A stretch of DNA of 14,179 nt from an uncultured Planctomycetaceae bacterium (GCA_937904535.1 CALELC010000537.1:1-14179); one strand, 5' to 3'. Shown: positions 1-8,095, counted from the stretch's first letter. The notes: generated by a model from the letters alone, not told the origin. Translations and numbers: made by a program.

Positions 1-873
1 GAAGAGATCGAGCCTGGGGTCTACACGTTGATCAGCCGTGGCGCCAACAACGTCTGTTCGGTGGTAGCCTTACACGTGCTGCCCGCGGGCGATCAAACCA
101 TCGAGCTGCCTCAGCAGCTGGAAATTGCAGCAGCACAGCTCGACTATGCCTCGATCAACATGATGATGATTCGCTACCTGCCGCCCACGACCGCACCGGC
201 TGCGTCGGCTGAGGTGAAGTGGGAGGCAGTAGCTGACAAGGTTAGCCGTCGCAACATGCACCGAGTCGTGCAACGTGATGGAGGTTTGAGGGGGCAAGTC
301 TATCGGGCAGGTAGCGATTGGCTGCCGAGCGGTCCAATCAACATTTTCCTGTACCGGAACACTGAAGAAATTCACCGAGTGGTGAGCGATGAGCAGGGGC
401 AGTTTGAAATCGCTGCACTCGAACCTGGAGTCTACTCCGCCTTGTTCGTCGGTAGCTCAGGAATGGGACTCGTCGGCTTTGAGTTGGTCGCTCCCAGTGA
501 TCCCCGCGTGGCAGTCAACAGCGAGAATGAGACCTTCATTACTGCTCAAGACTCACCCATCGCCACTCAACTGGTGATGCAAGTGGCTCCTGGCGGTCCG
601 GCAGCCGATGGCCTGCAGGCGATTGCTCCAAGCGAAGCGACCGGTGACATGGTGGTCGACGAAACAGTCGTCGGCGACGGCGTCGTCGGTACCGGAGCTG
701 CCGGCCCGGTGAGCGGAGGTGGCGGCGGATTCGCGGGCGGTGCCGGTGGCGGAATTGGTGGTGGCGGCGCCGGTGGGCTCTTGAGCATCGGTGGACTGGC
801 AGCCGGCGTGGCTGCTATCGCCGCTGACGATGACGACCGTGAACCACCGGTGGCCACCCCGGCCAGCCTGTAA
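1..873 (+). CDS. Secreted-type protein with carboxypeptidase-regulatory-like repeats, Gly-rich C-terminus (5' truncated)
   Basis: The frame is open from base 1, so the gene starts upstream of the window; the TTG at 28 is internal and not the start. 290 residues are visible, ending at TAA 871-873. Two related segments can be seen. The first, at the window edge, contains EIEPGVYTLISRG. The second (about nt 289-500) reads GQVYRAG...INIFLYRN...DEQGQFEIAALEPGVYSALFVG, the pattern of carboxypeptidase-regulatory-like/Cna-B-like beta-sandwich domains. The repeated EPGVY marks the same strand in both copies. The last ~60 residues are Gly-rich, then a hydrophobic LLSIGGLAAGVAAIAA stretch and an acidic DDDD before the end. 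Planctomycetes carry many extracytoplasmic proteins of this build. A signal peptide would lie outside the window. The precise role is unknown; surface or envelope structure is an inference. Confidence 0.75.
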   Translation, partial: EEIEPGVYTLISRGANNVCSVVALHVLPAGDQTIELPQQLEIAAAQLDYASINMMMIRYLPPTTAPAASAEVKWEAVADKVSRRNMHRVVQRDGGLRGQVYRAGSDWLPSGPINIFLYRNTEEIHRVVSDEQGQFEIAALEPGVYSALFVGSSGMGLVGFELVAPSDPRVAVNSENETFITAQDSPIATQLVMQVAPGGPAADGLQAIAPSEATGDMVVDETVVGDGVVGTGAAGPVSGGGGGFAGGAGGGIGGGGAGGLLSIGGLAAGVAAIAADDDDREPPVATPASL

Positions 874-966
874 TCAGCCGGAAGCGAGGACCGGCACAAT
901 CGCGCCGCGGCCCTGCGTCCTGCACCTTGAAGCCCACTGGCAAAAAGCACGGGGGCTAAAAGCAAG

Positions 967-996
967 AGGGGCTAATCGCCAGGTTAGCCCCTTTTT
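967..996 (+). terminator. Intrinsic terminator
   Basis: A perfect 9-bp stem, AGGGGCTAA (967-975) with TTAGCCCCT (984-992), encloses an 8-nt loop and runs into TTTTT (992-996). It lies ~95 nt after the stop of the first gene on the same strand and should end its transcript. On the minus strand the hairpin is followed only by a broken T-run, so it would act weakly at best on the converging ATPase operon. Confidence 0.85.
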
Positions 997-1052
997 CGTG
1001 CCGTCGCCCCGGCAATGCTGCAGCTCTGTCGGCCGACCGCTTCACTGTCGGC

Positions 1053-1072
1053 CGGCTGTCTTAGGACAGCCG
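1053..1072. repeat. Hairpin between convergent genes; candidate minus-strand terminator
   Basis: An 8-bp perfect stem CGGCTGTC (1053-1060) with GACAGCCG (1065-1072) and loop TTAG sits ~28 nt beyond the stop codon of lpdA on the minus strand. There is no following U-tract, so it may terminate or protect the operon's 3' end only with help. Just beside it are a perfect 10-bp palindrome GTCGGCCGAC (1028-1037) and two direct copies of CTGTCGGCCG (1026-1035 and 1045-1054). The structure is seen directly; the function is inference. Confidence 0.4.
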
Positions 1073-1100
1073 TACCATTGGCAGACTGCTGACCTGCGAA

Positions 1101-2495
1101 CTAGGCCGTGTGAATCGAACGGCCATCGACGGCCAACGCCGCTTCGTGAACCGCTTCCGACAGCGTCGGGTGAGCATGACAGGTGCGGGCGATGTCTTCG
1201 CTGCTGGCTCCAAACTCCATCGCCGCGGCGGCCTCTGCGACTAGATCGCCGGCCCGAGCCCCAATGATGTGAACACCAAGCACTCGGTCGGTCGCTTGAT
1301 CCGCGAGGATCTTCACCCGGCCTTCAGGCTCGCCGAGAGTTCGGGCGCGGCCGTTGGCACCGAAGAAACCGATGCCCTTGCGATAGGCGACGCCTGCTTC
1401 CTTGAGTTGGTCTTCCGTCTTGCCGACCGAGGCGATTTCGGGATGTGTGTAGACAATCGCTGGGATCACGTCATAGTTCATGTGGCTGGCGATGCCCGCC
1501 AGTCGCTCCACGCAAACGATCCCTTCTTCCATCGCTTTGTGGGCCAGCATCATTCCGCCGATGCAATCGCCAGCAGCATAGATGTTCGGCACGCGGGTTT
1601 GGAAATCATCGTCCACCGCGATGAAGCCGCGACGATCGGTTTCGAGTCCGATCGCTTCGAGTCCGATTTCGCGCGTCAGCGGCACTCGGCCAGTGGCGAG
1701 CAGTACGCGATCGCAACGGATCGGTTCGCCGCCCTGAATCTCGACCACACAGCTATCCCCGTCGCGCTTGGCCGACGCGACGAGGGTGCCGGTGCGGAAC
1801 TCGATGCCCTGCTTGCGGAACGTCCGGTGAGCGATCTGCGCGATGTCGGTGTCCATGCCCGGCAGGATGCGATCGAGCGCTTCGAGCACGATCACTTCAC
1901 TGCCCAGACGATTCCAAACGCTGCCGAGTTCCAACCCGATGTAGCCGCCACCGATCACCACCAACCGCTGCGGCACATCAGGAAACGAGAGCGCGGTGGT
2001 GCTGTTCCCGATTCGATCTCCGTCTTCTTCAACCGTCGGCAGGGACGCTGGGCGACTACCGGGACACAGCAGGATCTTGTCGCCCTGGACCAGTTGCGGG
2101 CCATCGGCTGTGGAGACCTCAATCGACTCGACATCACGCAACTTGCCACGGCCGCGGTAGCCGGTCACGCCGCGTTGTTTAAACAGCAGATCGATCCCAC
2201 CGGTGAGCGTATCGACGATCCGCTCTTTGCGTTTCATCATCGTCGCCAAATCGAGTTCCAGCCCGCTGATTTGCAGCCCGTGATCCGTGAAGCGGTGCTT
2301 TGCCTCCTCGTACAGATGACTCGACTCCAGCAGCGCCTTGCTGGGGATGCAGCCGACCCGCAAACAGGTGCCGCCGAAGCGTTGGTTCTCGTCGATACAG
2401 GCGACGTTCATCCCCAACTGGGCGGCGCGGATAGCAGCGACGTAACCGGCCGGGCCGCCGCCGAGAATGACCAAATCGTGACGGGTCGTTTTCAT
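1101..2495 (-). CDS. lpdA: Dihydrolipoyl dehydrogenase (E3)
   Basis: A 464-residue flavoprotein disulfide reductase. E3 reoxidises dihydrolipoamide bound to 2-oxoacid dehydrogenase complexes or glycine cleavage H protein, passing electrons through a disulfide and FAD to NAD+ in the cytoplasm. The FAD-binding GGGPAG is at residues 12-17. The redox-active pair C44/C49 lies in GGTCLRVGCIPSKALL. The NAD-binding GGGYIG is at 182-187. NIYAAGDC marks the second FAD contact, and the C-terminal HPTLSE carries catalytic H442 and E447. The length is typical and all key residues are present. The ATG at 2495 starts 21 nt after the stop of atpA; the Shine-Dalgarno is weak. No E1 or E2 genes are in view, so the partner complex is unknown. 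It is probably the last gene of the ATPase operon. Mercuric or glutathione reductases share the fold, but the HPTLSE motif and lengths favour E3. Confidence 0.95.
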   Translation of the reverse strand: MKTTRHDLVILGGGPAGYVAAIRAAQLGMNVACIDENQRFGGTCLRVGCIPSKALLESSHLYEEAKHRFTDHGLQISGLELDLATMMKRKERIVDTLTGGIDLLFKQRGVTGYRGRGKLRDVESIEVSTADGPQLVQGDKILLCPGSRPASLPTVEEDGDRIGNSTTALSFPDVPQRLVVIGGGYIGLELGSVWNRLGSEVIVLEALDRILPGMDTDIAQIAHRTFRKQGIEFRTGTLVASAKRDGDSCVVEIQGGEPIRCDRVLLATGRVPLTREIGLEAIGLETDRRGFIAVDDDFQTRVPNIYAAGDCIGGMMLAHKAMEEGIVCVERLAGIASHMNYDVIPAIVYTHPEIASVGKTEDQLKEAGVAYRKGIGFFGANGRARTLGEPEGRVKILADQATDRVLGVHIIGARAGDLVAEAAAAMEFGASSEDIARTCHAHPTLSEAVHEAALAVDGRSIHTA

Positions 2496-2516
2496 GAACT
2501 CACTTTAGGGAAGGAA

Positions 2517-4370
2517 TCAACTTGTCAGGACAGTGCGGGGCTGACCGGCATAGGCCGCCTTTTCAAGTTCGTCGATCTGCTGGACGTACTTGTGATATTC
2601 TGCGGAATTGAACACAGCGTAGTTGAGGTTCTTGAACAGCCCAGTCAAGCGGGTGAAAAAGTCGCGAACTTCATTATTGCTTTCAAACTCGTAGTCACGA
2701 TCGATGAGGCGTTTGCAGAGCAGGAAGCTCGCTTTCTGCCGCTCGATCGGAACCGTCACGTCGACTTTGTCAAACGCATCCTGCTGCAAGTACACCATGT
2801 CAAAGAACAACGCTTTTTGGTAGGTGACGTAGTCGTTGATCGTAATTCCTTCCTCGCCGGTGACCTGCATCATCTGGTAAATGCTTTCGCCCTTACGCAG
2901 CAGATCATGCATGGCGGTCACGCTGGCCGTCCAGTTCGCCGCCAGCTCGTGGTCGAAGTACTTTTGCAGCTGTTCCCGATACCGCGACCACGAAATCAGC
3001 GGGTCGATCGCCGGATAAAACCGTTTGTAGGCTCGAGCGTAGGATAGCCCCAGGAAACACTTGACGGTGCCCAGCGTCGCCTGTGTGACCGGTTCCTCAA
3101 AGTTCCCCCCCGCGGGTGAGACTGAACCGATCAGGGTCAAACTGCCCGAGGTGCCGTCAGCCAGACGCAGCACCCCAGCGCGTTCGTACACGCCCTTGAT
3201 CGCCGAGTCGAGGTACGCGGGAAACGCTTCTTCGCCTGGAATCTCCTCCAACCGGCCGGATGTTTCACGCATCGCCTGGGCCCACCGCGATGTCGAATCG
3301 GCCAACAGCAACACATCGAGCCCCATCTGGCGGTAATACTCACCAAGCGTGATTCCCGTGTAGATCGAGGCCTCGCGGGCAGCCACCGGCATCGACGAGG
3401 TGTTGCAGATGATGATCGTGCGGTCCATCAATTTCCCGCCGGTCCTGGGGTCCGCCATTTCGGCAAAATCATGAATCGTCTCCACGACTTCACCGGCCCG
3501 CTCGCCACACGCGACCACGATCACGATGTCGACAGAGCAGTACCGCGCAATCAGCCCCTGCAGTACGGTTTTGCCGGCCCCAAAGGGCCCCGGCACACAG
3601 GCGGTGCCGCCACGCGCGACCGGAAAGAAGGTGTCGATGATCCGCGTGGTCGTAATCAGCGGCTCACTCGGAACAGCCCGTTCCACCAATCGGGCGCGCT
3701 GCATGTACTGAGGGATCGGGCGGCGGACGGGCCAGTCCTGCGTCATCGTCACCACGCGTTCTCGGCCGCGATCATCCCGCAACCGCGCCACAGCCTGCTC
3801 TACGGTCTGCGGCCCCGACTCGATCGATTCGATGGTGGCGGATCCCAGCAGATCAAACGGTGCCATGATCCGGTGACGAATGTTCTTTTCGCTGACGTAG
3901 CCGAGGGTGTCGCCAGCGCCGACGCGGTCGCCCACGCGCCGGCTCGGCTCAAAATCCCAAGTCCGCTGCCGGTCCAGCGAATACAGGTCGCGGCCCCGCT
4001 TGAGGAAGAAGCCGTCGAGTTCAGCGAGGTCGACCAGCGGGTTCTGCAAGCCATCGTAAATCACGCCCAACATCCCAGGGCCGAGCGTCACCGATAACAT
4101 CTGGCCGGTCAGCTCCACCGGATCGCCGAAGCGAACGCCATCGGTTTCTTCAAAGACCTGCAGGTCCGCGATGTCACCATACACTCGCAGCACTTCGGAT
4201 TTGAGCCGCTCTTGCCCCACGCAAACGAAGGCCACTTCGTTCTTCATGAGTGTCCCAGAGTGGACTCGGATGCGCACAATGTTGCCATTGACACCCAAGA
4301 CATGGGCTCGCGGTGTGCCGACCGAGGACGGCGCGGCACCGGGGAGACTAGAACGGCTGGGCGTATTCAC
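2517..4370 (-). CDS. atpA: V/A-type ATPase catalytic subunit A
   Basis: The 617-residue nucleotide-hydrolysing or -synthesising subunit of the V1 head, which forms the alternating A3B3 ring with subunit B. It has a Walker A loop GPFGAGKT at 261-268, the catalytic-glutamate region CGERAGEV (about 288-295), Walker B-type LLLADSTSRWAQAMRE (354-369) and GSVSPAGGNFEEPVTQ near 415-430. The A-specific non-homologous region lies between the N-terminal barrel and the P-loop. Length is close to the family's usual ~590. The start is GTG at 4370, chosen because GAGG lies 9 nt upstream and because the frame runs through TPRAHVLGVNGNIVRIRV, the expected beta-barrel start. About 20 Ser/Pro-rich residues precede the barrel. 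The 5' end overlaps the DUF2764 gene by 23 nt, implying translational coupling. In Chlamydia-type operons A is followed by B; here it is followed by lpdA. Confidence 0.97.
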   Translation of the reverse strand: MNTPSRSSLPGAAPSSVGTPRAHVLGVNGNIVRIRVHSGTLMKNEVAFVCVGQERLKSEVLRVYGDIADLQVFEETDGVRFGDPVELTGQMLSVTLGPGMLGVIYDGLQNPLVDLAELDGFFLKRGRDLYSLDRQRTWDFEPSRRVGDRVGAGDTLGYVSEKNIRHRIMAPFDLLGSATIESIESGPQTVEQAVARLRDDRGRERVVTMTQDWPVRRPIPQYMQRARLVERAVPSEPLITTTRIIDTFFPVARGGTACVPGPFGAGKTVLQGLIARYCSVDIVIVVACGERAGEVVETIHDFAEMADPRTGGKLMDRTIIICNTSSMPVAAREASIYTGITLGEYYRQMGLDVLLLADSTSRWAQAMRETSGRLEEIPGEEAFPAYLDSAIKGVYERAGVLRLADGTSGSLTLIGSVSPAGGNFEEPVTQATLGTVKCFLGLSYARAYKRFYPAIDPLISWSRYREQLQKYFDHELAANWTASVTAMHDLLRKGESIYQMMQVTGEEGITINDYVTYQKALFFDMVYLQQDAFDKVDVTVPIERQKASFLLCKRLIDRDYEFESNNEVRDFFTRLTGLFKNLNYAVFNSAEYHKYVQQIDELEKAAYAGQPRTVLTS

Positions 4371-5031
4371 CTAGGGTTTCCTCGATCAGGTTGGCGAAAC
4401 GTGCTTGGCCCGCGGCGGCATCTTGACTGACCCAGCGATCGACGATCTCCCAGCGGATCAGATAGGCGATCACCGCCTCGAATGAAAACGTGTGTTGCTC
4501 TGCGATCTTGGTCCAGTCGCTCCAGCGTTTGGCAAACAGCACCCGCTGCGCTTCCACCGTGTCACCCGCATCATACAACCTGGTAAACGCTTCGACCCAG
4601 CGATAGCGTGAGCCAAGGTTAAAATGCGGCTGATGCCAGTGTTTGCGTATCTGCTGGGTCACTTCTTCGGCACCGAGCACCTTGCCAGCCCAGGCGGGAG
4701 GTCCTAAGCCTGCCCGCTGCCGCCGGATCGCGCTCAGGATCAGCCGCATCTCAGTACGAGCGCGGATAAGGTGCCGTACCAACGGATTCGCTGCTTTTGC
4801 AAACAGTTCGTGATACCGAGCAATCACTTCCTGATCACTGCGGTCCAGCGGCTGATTATCCCAGAGAAAGTACGACGCTAACTGCCGCGTCACTAACTGA
4901 TCATCCGGCTCGAGCATCCGCAGCCGCTCCTGGAGCGCCGGCCATGAGATCGGCAAACGTCCCGAATCGAATCGCAGCGGTAGCTGCGGCAGACTGGAGA
5001 CGAGCATGTAGTAGGATCGTGTCACGCCCAC
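4348..5031 (-). CDS. DUF2764 family protein of the bacterial V-ATPase operon
   Basis: About 227 residues, recognised by its opening SYYMLVSSLPQLPL, its alpha-helical basic character (e.g. LIRARTEMRLILSAIRRQR) and its place between atpE and atpA. The same place is taken by the DUF2764 gene in Chlamydia (CT309 between atpE CT310 and atpA CT308). The family is restricted to V-ATPase operons that lack a recognisable subunit C, so a central-stalk or assembly role has been considered; that is inference. There is no signal peptide or membrane segment. The start is uncertain: GTG at 5031 or GTG at 5025 both lack a good Shine-Dalgarno, and the ATG at 5007 would cut into the conserved opening. The frame stays open upstream to a TGA at 5095-5097 without another start codon. 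The end overlaps atpA. Confidence 0.8.
   Translation of the reverse strand: MGVTRSYYMLVSSLPQLPLRFDSGRLPISWPALQERLRMLEPDDQLVTRQLASYFLWDNQPLDRSDQEVIARYHELFAKAANPLVRHLIRARTEMRLILSAIRRQRAGLGPPAWAGKVLGAEEVTQQIRKHWHQPHFNLGSRYRWVEAFTRLYDAGDTVEAQRVLFAKRWSDWTKIAEQHTFSFEAVIAYLIRWEIVDRWVSQDAAAGQARFANLIEETLGEYAQPF
4380..4383 (-). promoter_or_regulatory. Ribosome binding site deciding the GTG start of atpA
   Basis: GAGG on the minus strand lies 9 nt before the GTG at 4370, inside the coding end of the DUF2764 gene. It supports this non-ATG start and the 23-nt gene overlap. Confidence 0.6.
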
Positions 5032-5110
5032 GACGTAGTTGCACTCGGTAAATGGATAGGAGATGTCATCCCCGTGATTCGCCCACCACTCCTCTCAGCG
5101 GACGGGTAGC

Positions 5111-5740
5111 TTAAAAATCCATCACTTGCCGAAAACGCGGCACCAGAAACCGCGCTAAGAACGCAGCTAACGCTTCGTCACTGAGATCGATCTCCACGTC
5201 CTGCTCCACCAGTCGCACCCGCACGCCGGCCTCCACATCTTCGCCAACGCCAAAGGTGACGCCCTCACGCAACATCTCGGCGGTCAGCCCCGCGACATAA
5301 GCGGTTAAGGGATCGCTTCCTTCAGCGTCTGCCGGCAGCAGCACTTCAGCGGCTGCATCGGCTTGCGGTCGTGCCTTGCCGGCTACCTCTAAAATCAGCT
5401 CACGCAGGAGTTGTGGGTCGTCGAGCGACTTGCCAACCAGTTTCCGCAGCCGGGTTTCGAACTGCATCTGAAAGGATTCGCGCAGTTTCAACAGCGCGTC
5501 GCGACCTGCCAGTTGCAACGCTTGCTGGCCCGCTTGCTGATGACGTTCCGCTTCAGCCTGTGCCGCAGCAATGATTTGCTCCGCTTCGGCCTGAGCCGCA
5601 TCGCGAATGGCAAGCGCCTGTCGCTTGGCATCTGCGATGATCGCGTCTGCTTCCTGCTTCCCTTTGCTCACCCCATCGGTCTTCAGTCGATCAATCAGAT
5701 CCTCAACGCCGATCGCAGGGGTCGATTGTGAACTAGCCAT
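5111..5740 (-). CDS. atpE: V/A-type ATPase subunit E (peripheral stalk)
   Basis: 209 residues. Subunit E forms the peripheral stalk that ties the A3B3 head to subunit I. The N-terminal half (about 20-110) is a long Ala/Glu/Gln/Lys-rich helix, with AAQAEAEQIIAAAQAEAE as a typical coiled-coil stretch. The C-terminal half is a small globular domain ending in LARFLVPRFRQVMDF. Composition and position directly after K support the call more than any catalytic motif. ATG at 5740 is preceded by a strong AAGGAGGT at 9 nt, the best ribosome site in the operon. The K stop is 18 nt away, so E may be translated well independently of coupling. No gene for the usual helical partner G/H was found. Confidence 0.85.
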   Translation of the reverse strand: MASSQSTPAIGVEDLIDRLKTDGVSKGKQEADAIIADAKRQALAIRDAAQAEAEQIIAAAQAEAERHQQAGQQALQLAGRDALLKLRESFQMQFETRLRKLVGKSLDDPQLLRELILEVAGKARPQADAAAEVLLPADAEGSDPLTAYVAGLTAEMLREGVTFGVGEDVEAGVRVRLVEQDVEIDLSDEALAAFLARFLVPRFRQVMDF

Positions 5741-5749
5741 TGAAAAGCG

Positions 5750-5757
5750 ACCTCCTT
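5750..5757 (-). promoter_or_regulatory. Strong ribosome binding site for atpE
   Basis: AAGGAGGT on the minus strand, 9 nt before ATG 5740 and just after the atpK stop. It is nearly a full anti-16S match, much stronger than at the neighbouring genes, and could raise E output relative to K. Confidence 0.75.
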
Positions 5758-5758
5758 C

Positions 5759-6220
5759 CTAGGTAGCCGCTGCGGTGGGCAATCCGCCAGCGACGATCAG
5801 CGCGAAAATGAATGCGAACACCGCAAAACCTTCAACAATCGCTGCTGGAGCTGCAGAAAGACCGAAGATTTCAGGCTTGTTTTTGGTGGCATGAATCGCT
5901 GATGCACAGCATTTGCCTTGGTACCAGGCGCTAAACAACAGCGCTACCCCGCACAGCGTACCGATCGCAAACAGCCCCGGTGCTGAGATCAAGTCGACTT
6001 GCCGGTTGAGCGACAACATCACGACGATTCCATAGATGGTTTGCGATGAAGGCAGGGCCGACAACCCGACGAGCCGGCCATAACCGCCCTCTACGTCCAG
6101 CATCGCCCCGCAAGCCGCCTGGCCCGCCGCCGTACATCCTAAAATGCTGCCGATCGCCCCCAGCGCCAGCGGCGCATAAATCCCCGCCCAACCGAGCATC
6201 AGCCAAAATGTATCACCCAT
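5759..6220 (-). CDS. atpK: V/A-type ATPase subunit K (membrane rotor proteolipid)
   Basis: 153 residues with four membrane helices in two hairpins, the double-length proteolipid that forms the ion-carrying rotor ring. Helix 2 holds LPSSQTIYG with L56, S59, Q60 and Y63. Helix 3 holds FSAWYQGK with Q101. Helix 4 holds AIVEGFAVF with the ion-binding E130. These positions match L61, T64, Q65, Y68, Q110 and E139 of the Na+-binding NtpK of Enterococcus hirae, with the conservative T-to-S change. ATG at 6220 is chosen over the upstream TTG (6241) because it overlaps the stop of subunit I as TAATG, a coupling arrangement, and gives a normal N-terminus. Only the second hairpin has an acidic residue, which is usual for V-type K. 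Confidence 0.95.
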   Translation of the reverse strand: MGDTFWLMLGWAGIYAPLALGAIGSILGCTAAGQAACGAMLDVEGGYGRLVGLSALPSSQTIYGIVVMLSLNRQVDLISAPGLFAIGTLCGVALLFSAWYQGKCCASAIHATKNKPEIFGLSAAPAAIVEGFAVFAFIFALIVAGGLPTAAAT

Positions 6221-8082
6221 TAGCGGTCTGCCTTTTTGCAAAATGCACGAAATGGATACCCCTCATCCGTGAGAGACCAACTAAAGAACTCAATACAATT
6301 CAAACGCAGTCCGTGAACCACTCCACCGACAATTCCTAATACCAGATTCAACGCGTGACCGACCAAAAAGATCAGCGTCCCCAGCAACAGGCCGATTCCT
6401 GAGATTTCCATAGCGCCCGCCGCCAAACCATTGAAGGTAACGGCGAGTTGGGCACTAGCCAGGCCCAGCGCGAACAGCCGCAAATAGCTGAGCGTATCGC
6501 CAAAGGCCTTGGAAATATTGGTCAGGCTGAGCAAGCCCTCTATAGGCCGCCACAGCCAGTCCGATACTCGCCGCGAAAACAGCGGCCGATCGCTGCTGAA
6601 CAAGAATACTGCGGCCAGTCCGCCGCTAAGAGCCACAATCCCACCACGCCAGAGCGTCGCCGAGACCGCTTCGAGCGAGCCGCCCAAGCGGTCAGCCAGC
6701 CAGGCGGCAAGCGGCGGCGAGTCAAGTTTTGCGATCGCCATCCATAACCCACCGGCGAGCGCGGCCGCCCAACCAACATAGCCCAGCGCCCGCGAGCTGC
6801 CGCGAGCATTCCAGGCGCTGATCAGATTGGCGGTCATTAAATGAATGACGCCGATTGTCGCAGCCAGCAACATCATCGCGGCCTGATCGTTCATGATCGT
6901 TTCGCCGCCGCGTTTCCAGATCAAGCGATCTAGCCACGATCCGGCGGGGGGGAGTGCGCCAAAATAGCTACCGATCAAGACTCCATAGCCAATCGTCATC
7001 ACGACCATGGCGACCAGCAGACCGAGTAATCGCCGTCCCTTTTCACTGCGCAGCAGCTTAGGCGTGACCGCAATCAAAGCGACCGCTAACACCATTCCAT
7101 AGCCTGCATCCGCCATAATCATGGCAAAAAACAGTGAGAACGACACATACATCAGCCAGGTCGGATCCCAAGCGTTGTAATGGGGCGTCATATAAAAGGT
7201 AACAGCGCCCTCAGCCCCCGAGACGGCTCGCGGATTGGTCAACAAGGTCGGCGGCGTTTCGCCGGGTGCTGGTGCTTCAACCGTGAGCGCCAAGTGATGT
7301 TGCCTCGCAAAATCCTCGATCGCATCGATCGTCTGCTGGGGCACCCAGCCGCGGAGGGCAAACAACTCTTCGTCAGTCAGCAGGTGGTCGGCCGCCTCGT
7401 GCAGTCGCCGGTCGTCATCAGCCGCTTGCAGATCAGCGGTCAGTCTTGACAACCACCGCGTCAACGAAATTCGCTCCAGTTCGAGTCGCTCGAGCATCTG
7501 ATCGACTTCTTCGAGCCGCGTTTGCAATTCGCTTCGTGAACGGGGATCGAGCACGACTTGCTGTCCCGGAACTCCGACCGGCTGCTCCGCAGCGATCACC
7601 ACAACATGACTAAAACGGCTGGAACTGGACACGATCTGCCAGGCAAACTCGGAACCTTCGAGTGCCCGCAGATCCTGGTGCCGCAGGCGGTACAACCAAA
7701 AGCGCAGTCCGCCCACGGCTTCTGGTGGCGGTAGTTGGAAATCGCCCCATGGCCGCGTCGCCGCAATCGCACGCACCAGGGTCGCGCGTTCCTCGGAGAG
7801 GTCGCCGTGCGCGCGTTGGTTCAGCAGCACGCGGCGAGTGATCCGCTCCCGATCGTATCCACTGTCATGGACCGCGGCGGGACGCTGGTCGGGACACGCG
7901 GATAAATACTTGATCGCTTCGTGGACCTCCGTCCGCGCCGCATCCTCGAGCAATTCCGGCTGGGCGACCCCATGCAGGTCGACCAGATGGACGCAGCCGA
8001 GCGACTGCAAACCCACGAGCACGGAGTCACGTTGGGAACTGCGGCCGTAAAGTGTAATCTTAGAGAGTTTAACAATGGCCAT
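6220..8082 (-). CDS. atpI: V/A-type ATPase subunit I (membrane stator, a-subunit homologue)
   Basis: 620 residues. Subunit I provides the ion half-channels beside the K ring and anchors the peripheral stalks. The N-terminal ~300 residues are soluble with coiled-coil helices. From about 310 on there are roughly seven to eight membrane helices, starting at WLMYVSFSLFFAMIMADAGYG. The conserved SYLRLFALGLASAQLA carries the essential arginine (R535), and the last helices show GHALNLVLGIVGGVVHGLRL followed by EFFSW, both family hallmarks. The open frame extends to 8151, but that start would overlap atpD by 56 nt and adds a sequence unlike the family. ATG 8082 opens MAIVKLSKITLYG, the expected beginning, 13 nt after the atpD stop. 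Its ribosome site is weak. Confidence 0.95.
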   Translation of the reverse strand: MAIVKLSKITLYGRSSQRDSVLVGLQSLGCVHLVDLHGVAQPELLEDAARTEVHEAIKYLSACPDQRPAAVHDSGYDRERITRRVLLNQRAHGDLSEERATLVRAIAATRPWGDFQLPPPEAVGGLRFWLYRLRHQDLRALEGSEFAWQIVSSSSRFSHVVVIAAEQPVGVPGQQVVLDPRSRSELQTRLEEVDQMLERLELERISLTRWLSRLTADLQAADDDRRLHEAADHLLTDEELFALRGWVPQQTIDAIEDFARQHHLALTVEAPAPGETPPTLLTNPRAVSGAEGAVTFYMTPHYNAWDPTWLMYVSFSLFFAMIMADAGYGMVLAVALIAVTPKLLRSEKGRRLLGLLVAMVVMTIGYGVLIGSYFGALPPAGSWLDRLIWKRGGETIMNDQAAMMLLAATIGVIHLMTANLISAWNARGSSRALGYVGWAAALAGGLWMAIAKLDSPPLAAWLADRLGGSLEAVSATLWRGGIVALSGGLAAVFLFSSDRPLFSRRVSDWLWRPIEGLLSLTNISKAFGDTLSYLRLFALGLASAQLAVTFNGLAAGAMEISGIGLLLGTLIFLVGHALNLVLGIVGGVVHGLRLNCIEFFSWSLTDEGYPFRAFCKKADR

Positions 8083-8095
8083 GATCGCGGCAGCG

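Noticed and set aside
1269..3047. 592-codon open frame on the plus strand
   Set aside because: It lies antisense to lpdA and atpA, both certain genes. Its product has no family features and looks like the shadow of high-GC codon use.
3471..4097. 208-codon plus-strand frame
   Set aside because: Antisense to the atpA P-loop region; His/Arg/Pro-rich shadow translation with no recognisable domain.
6221..6241. TTG start for subunit K
   Set aside because: ATG 6220 gives the TAATG overlap with the subunit I stop and the normal length; the extra residues are the reverse reading of the end of subunit I.
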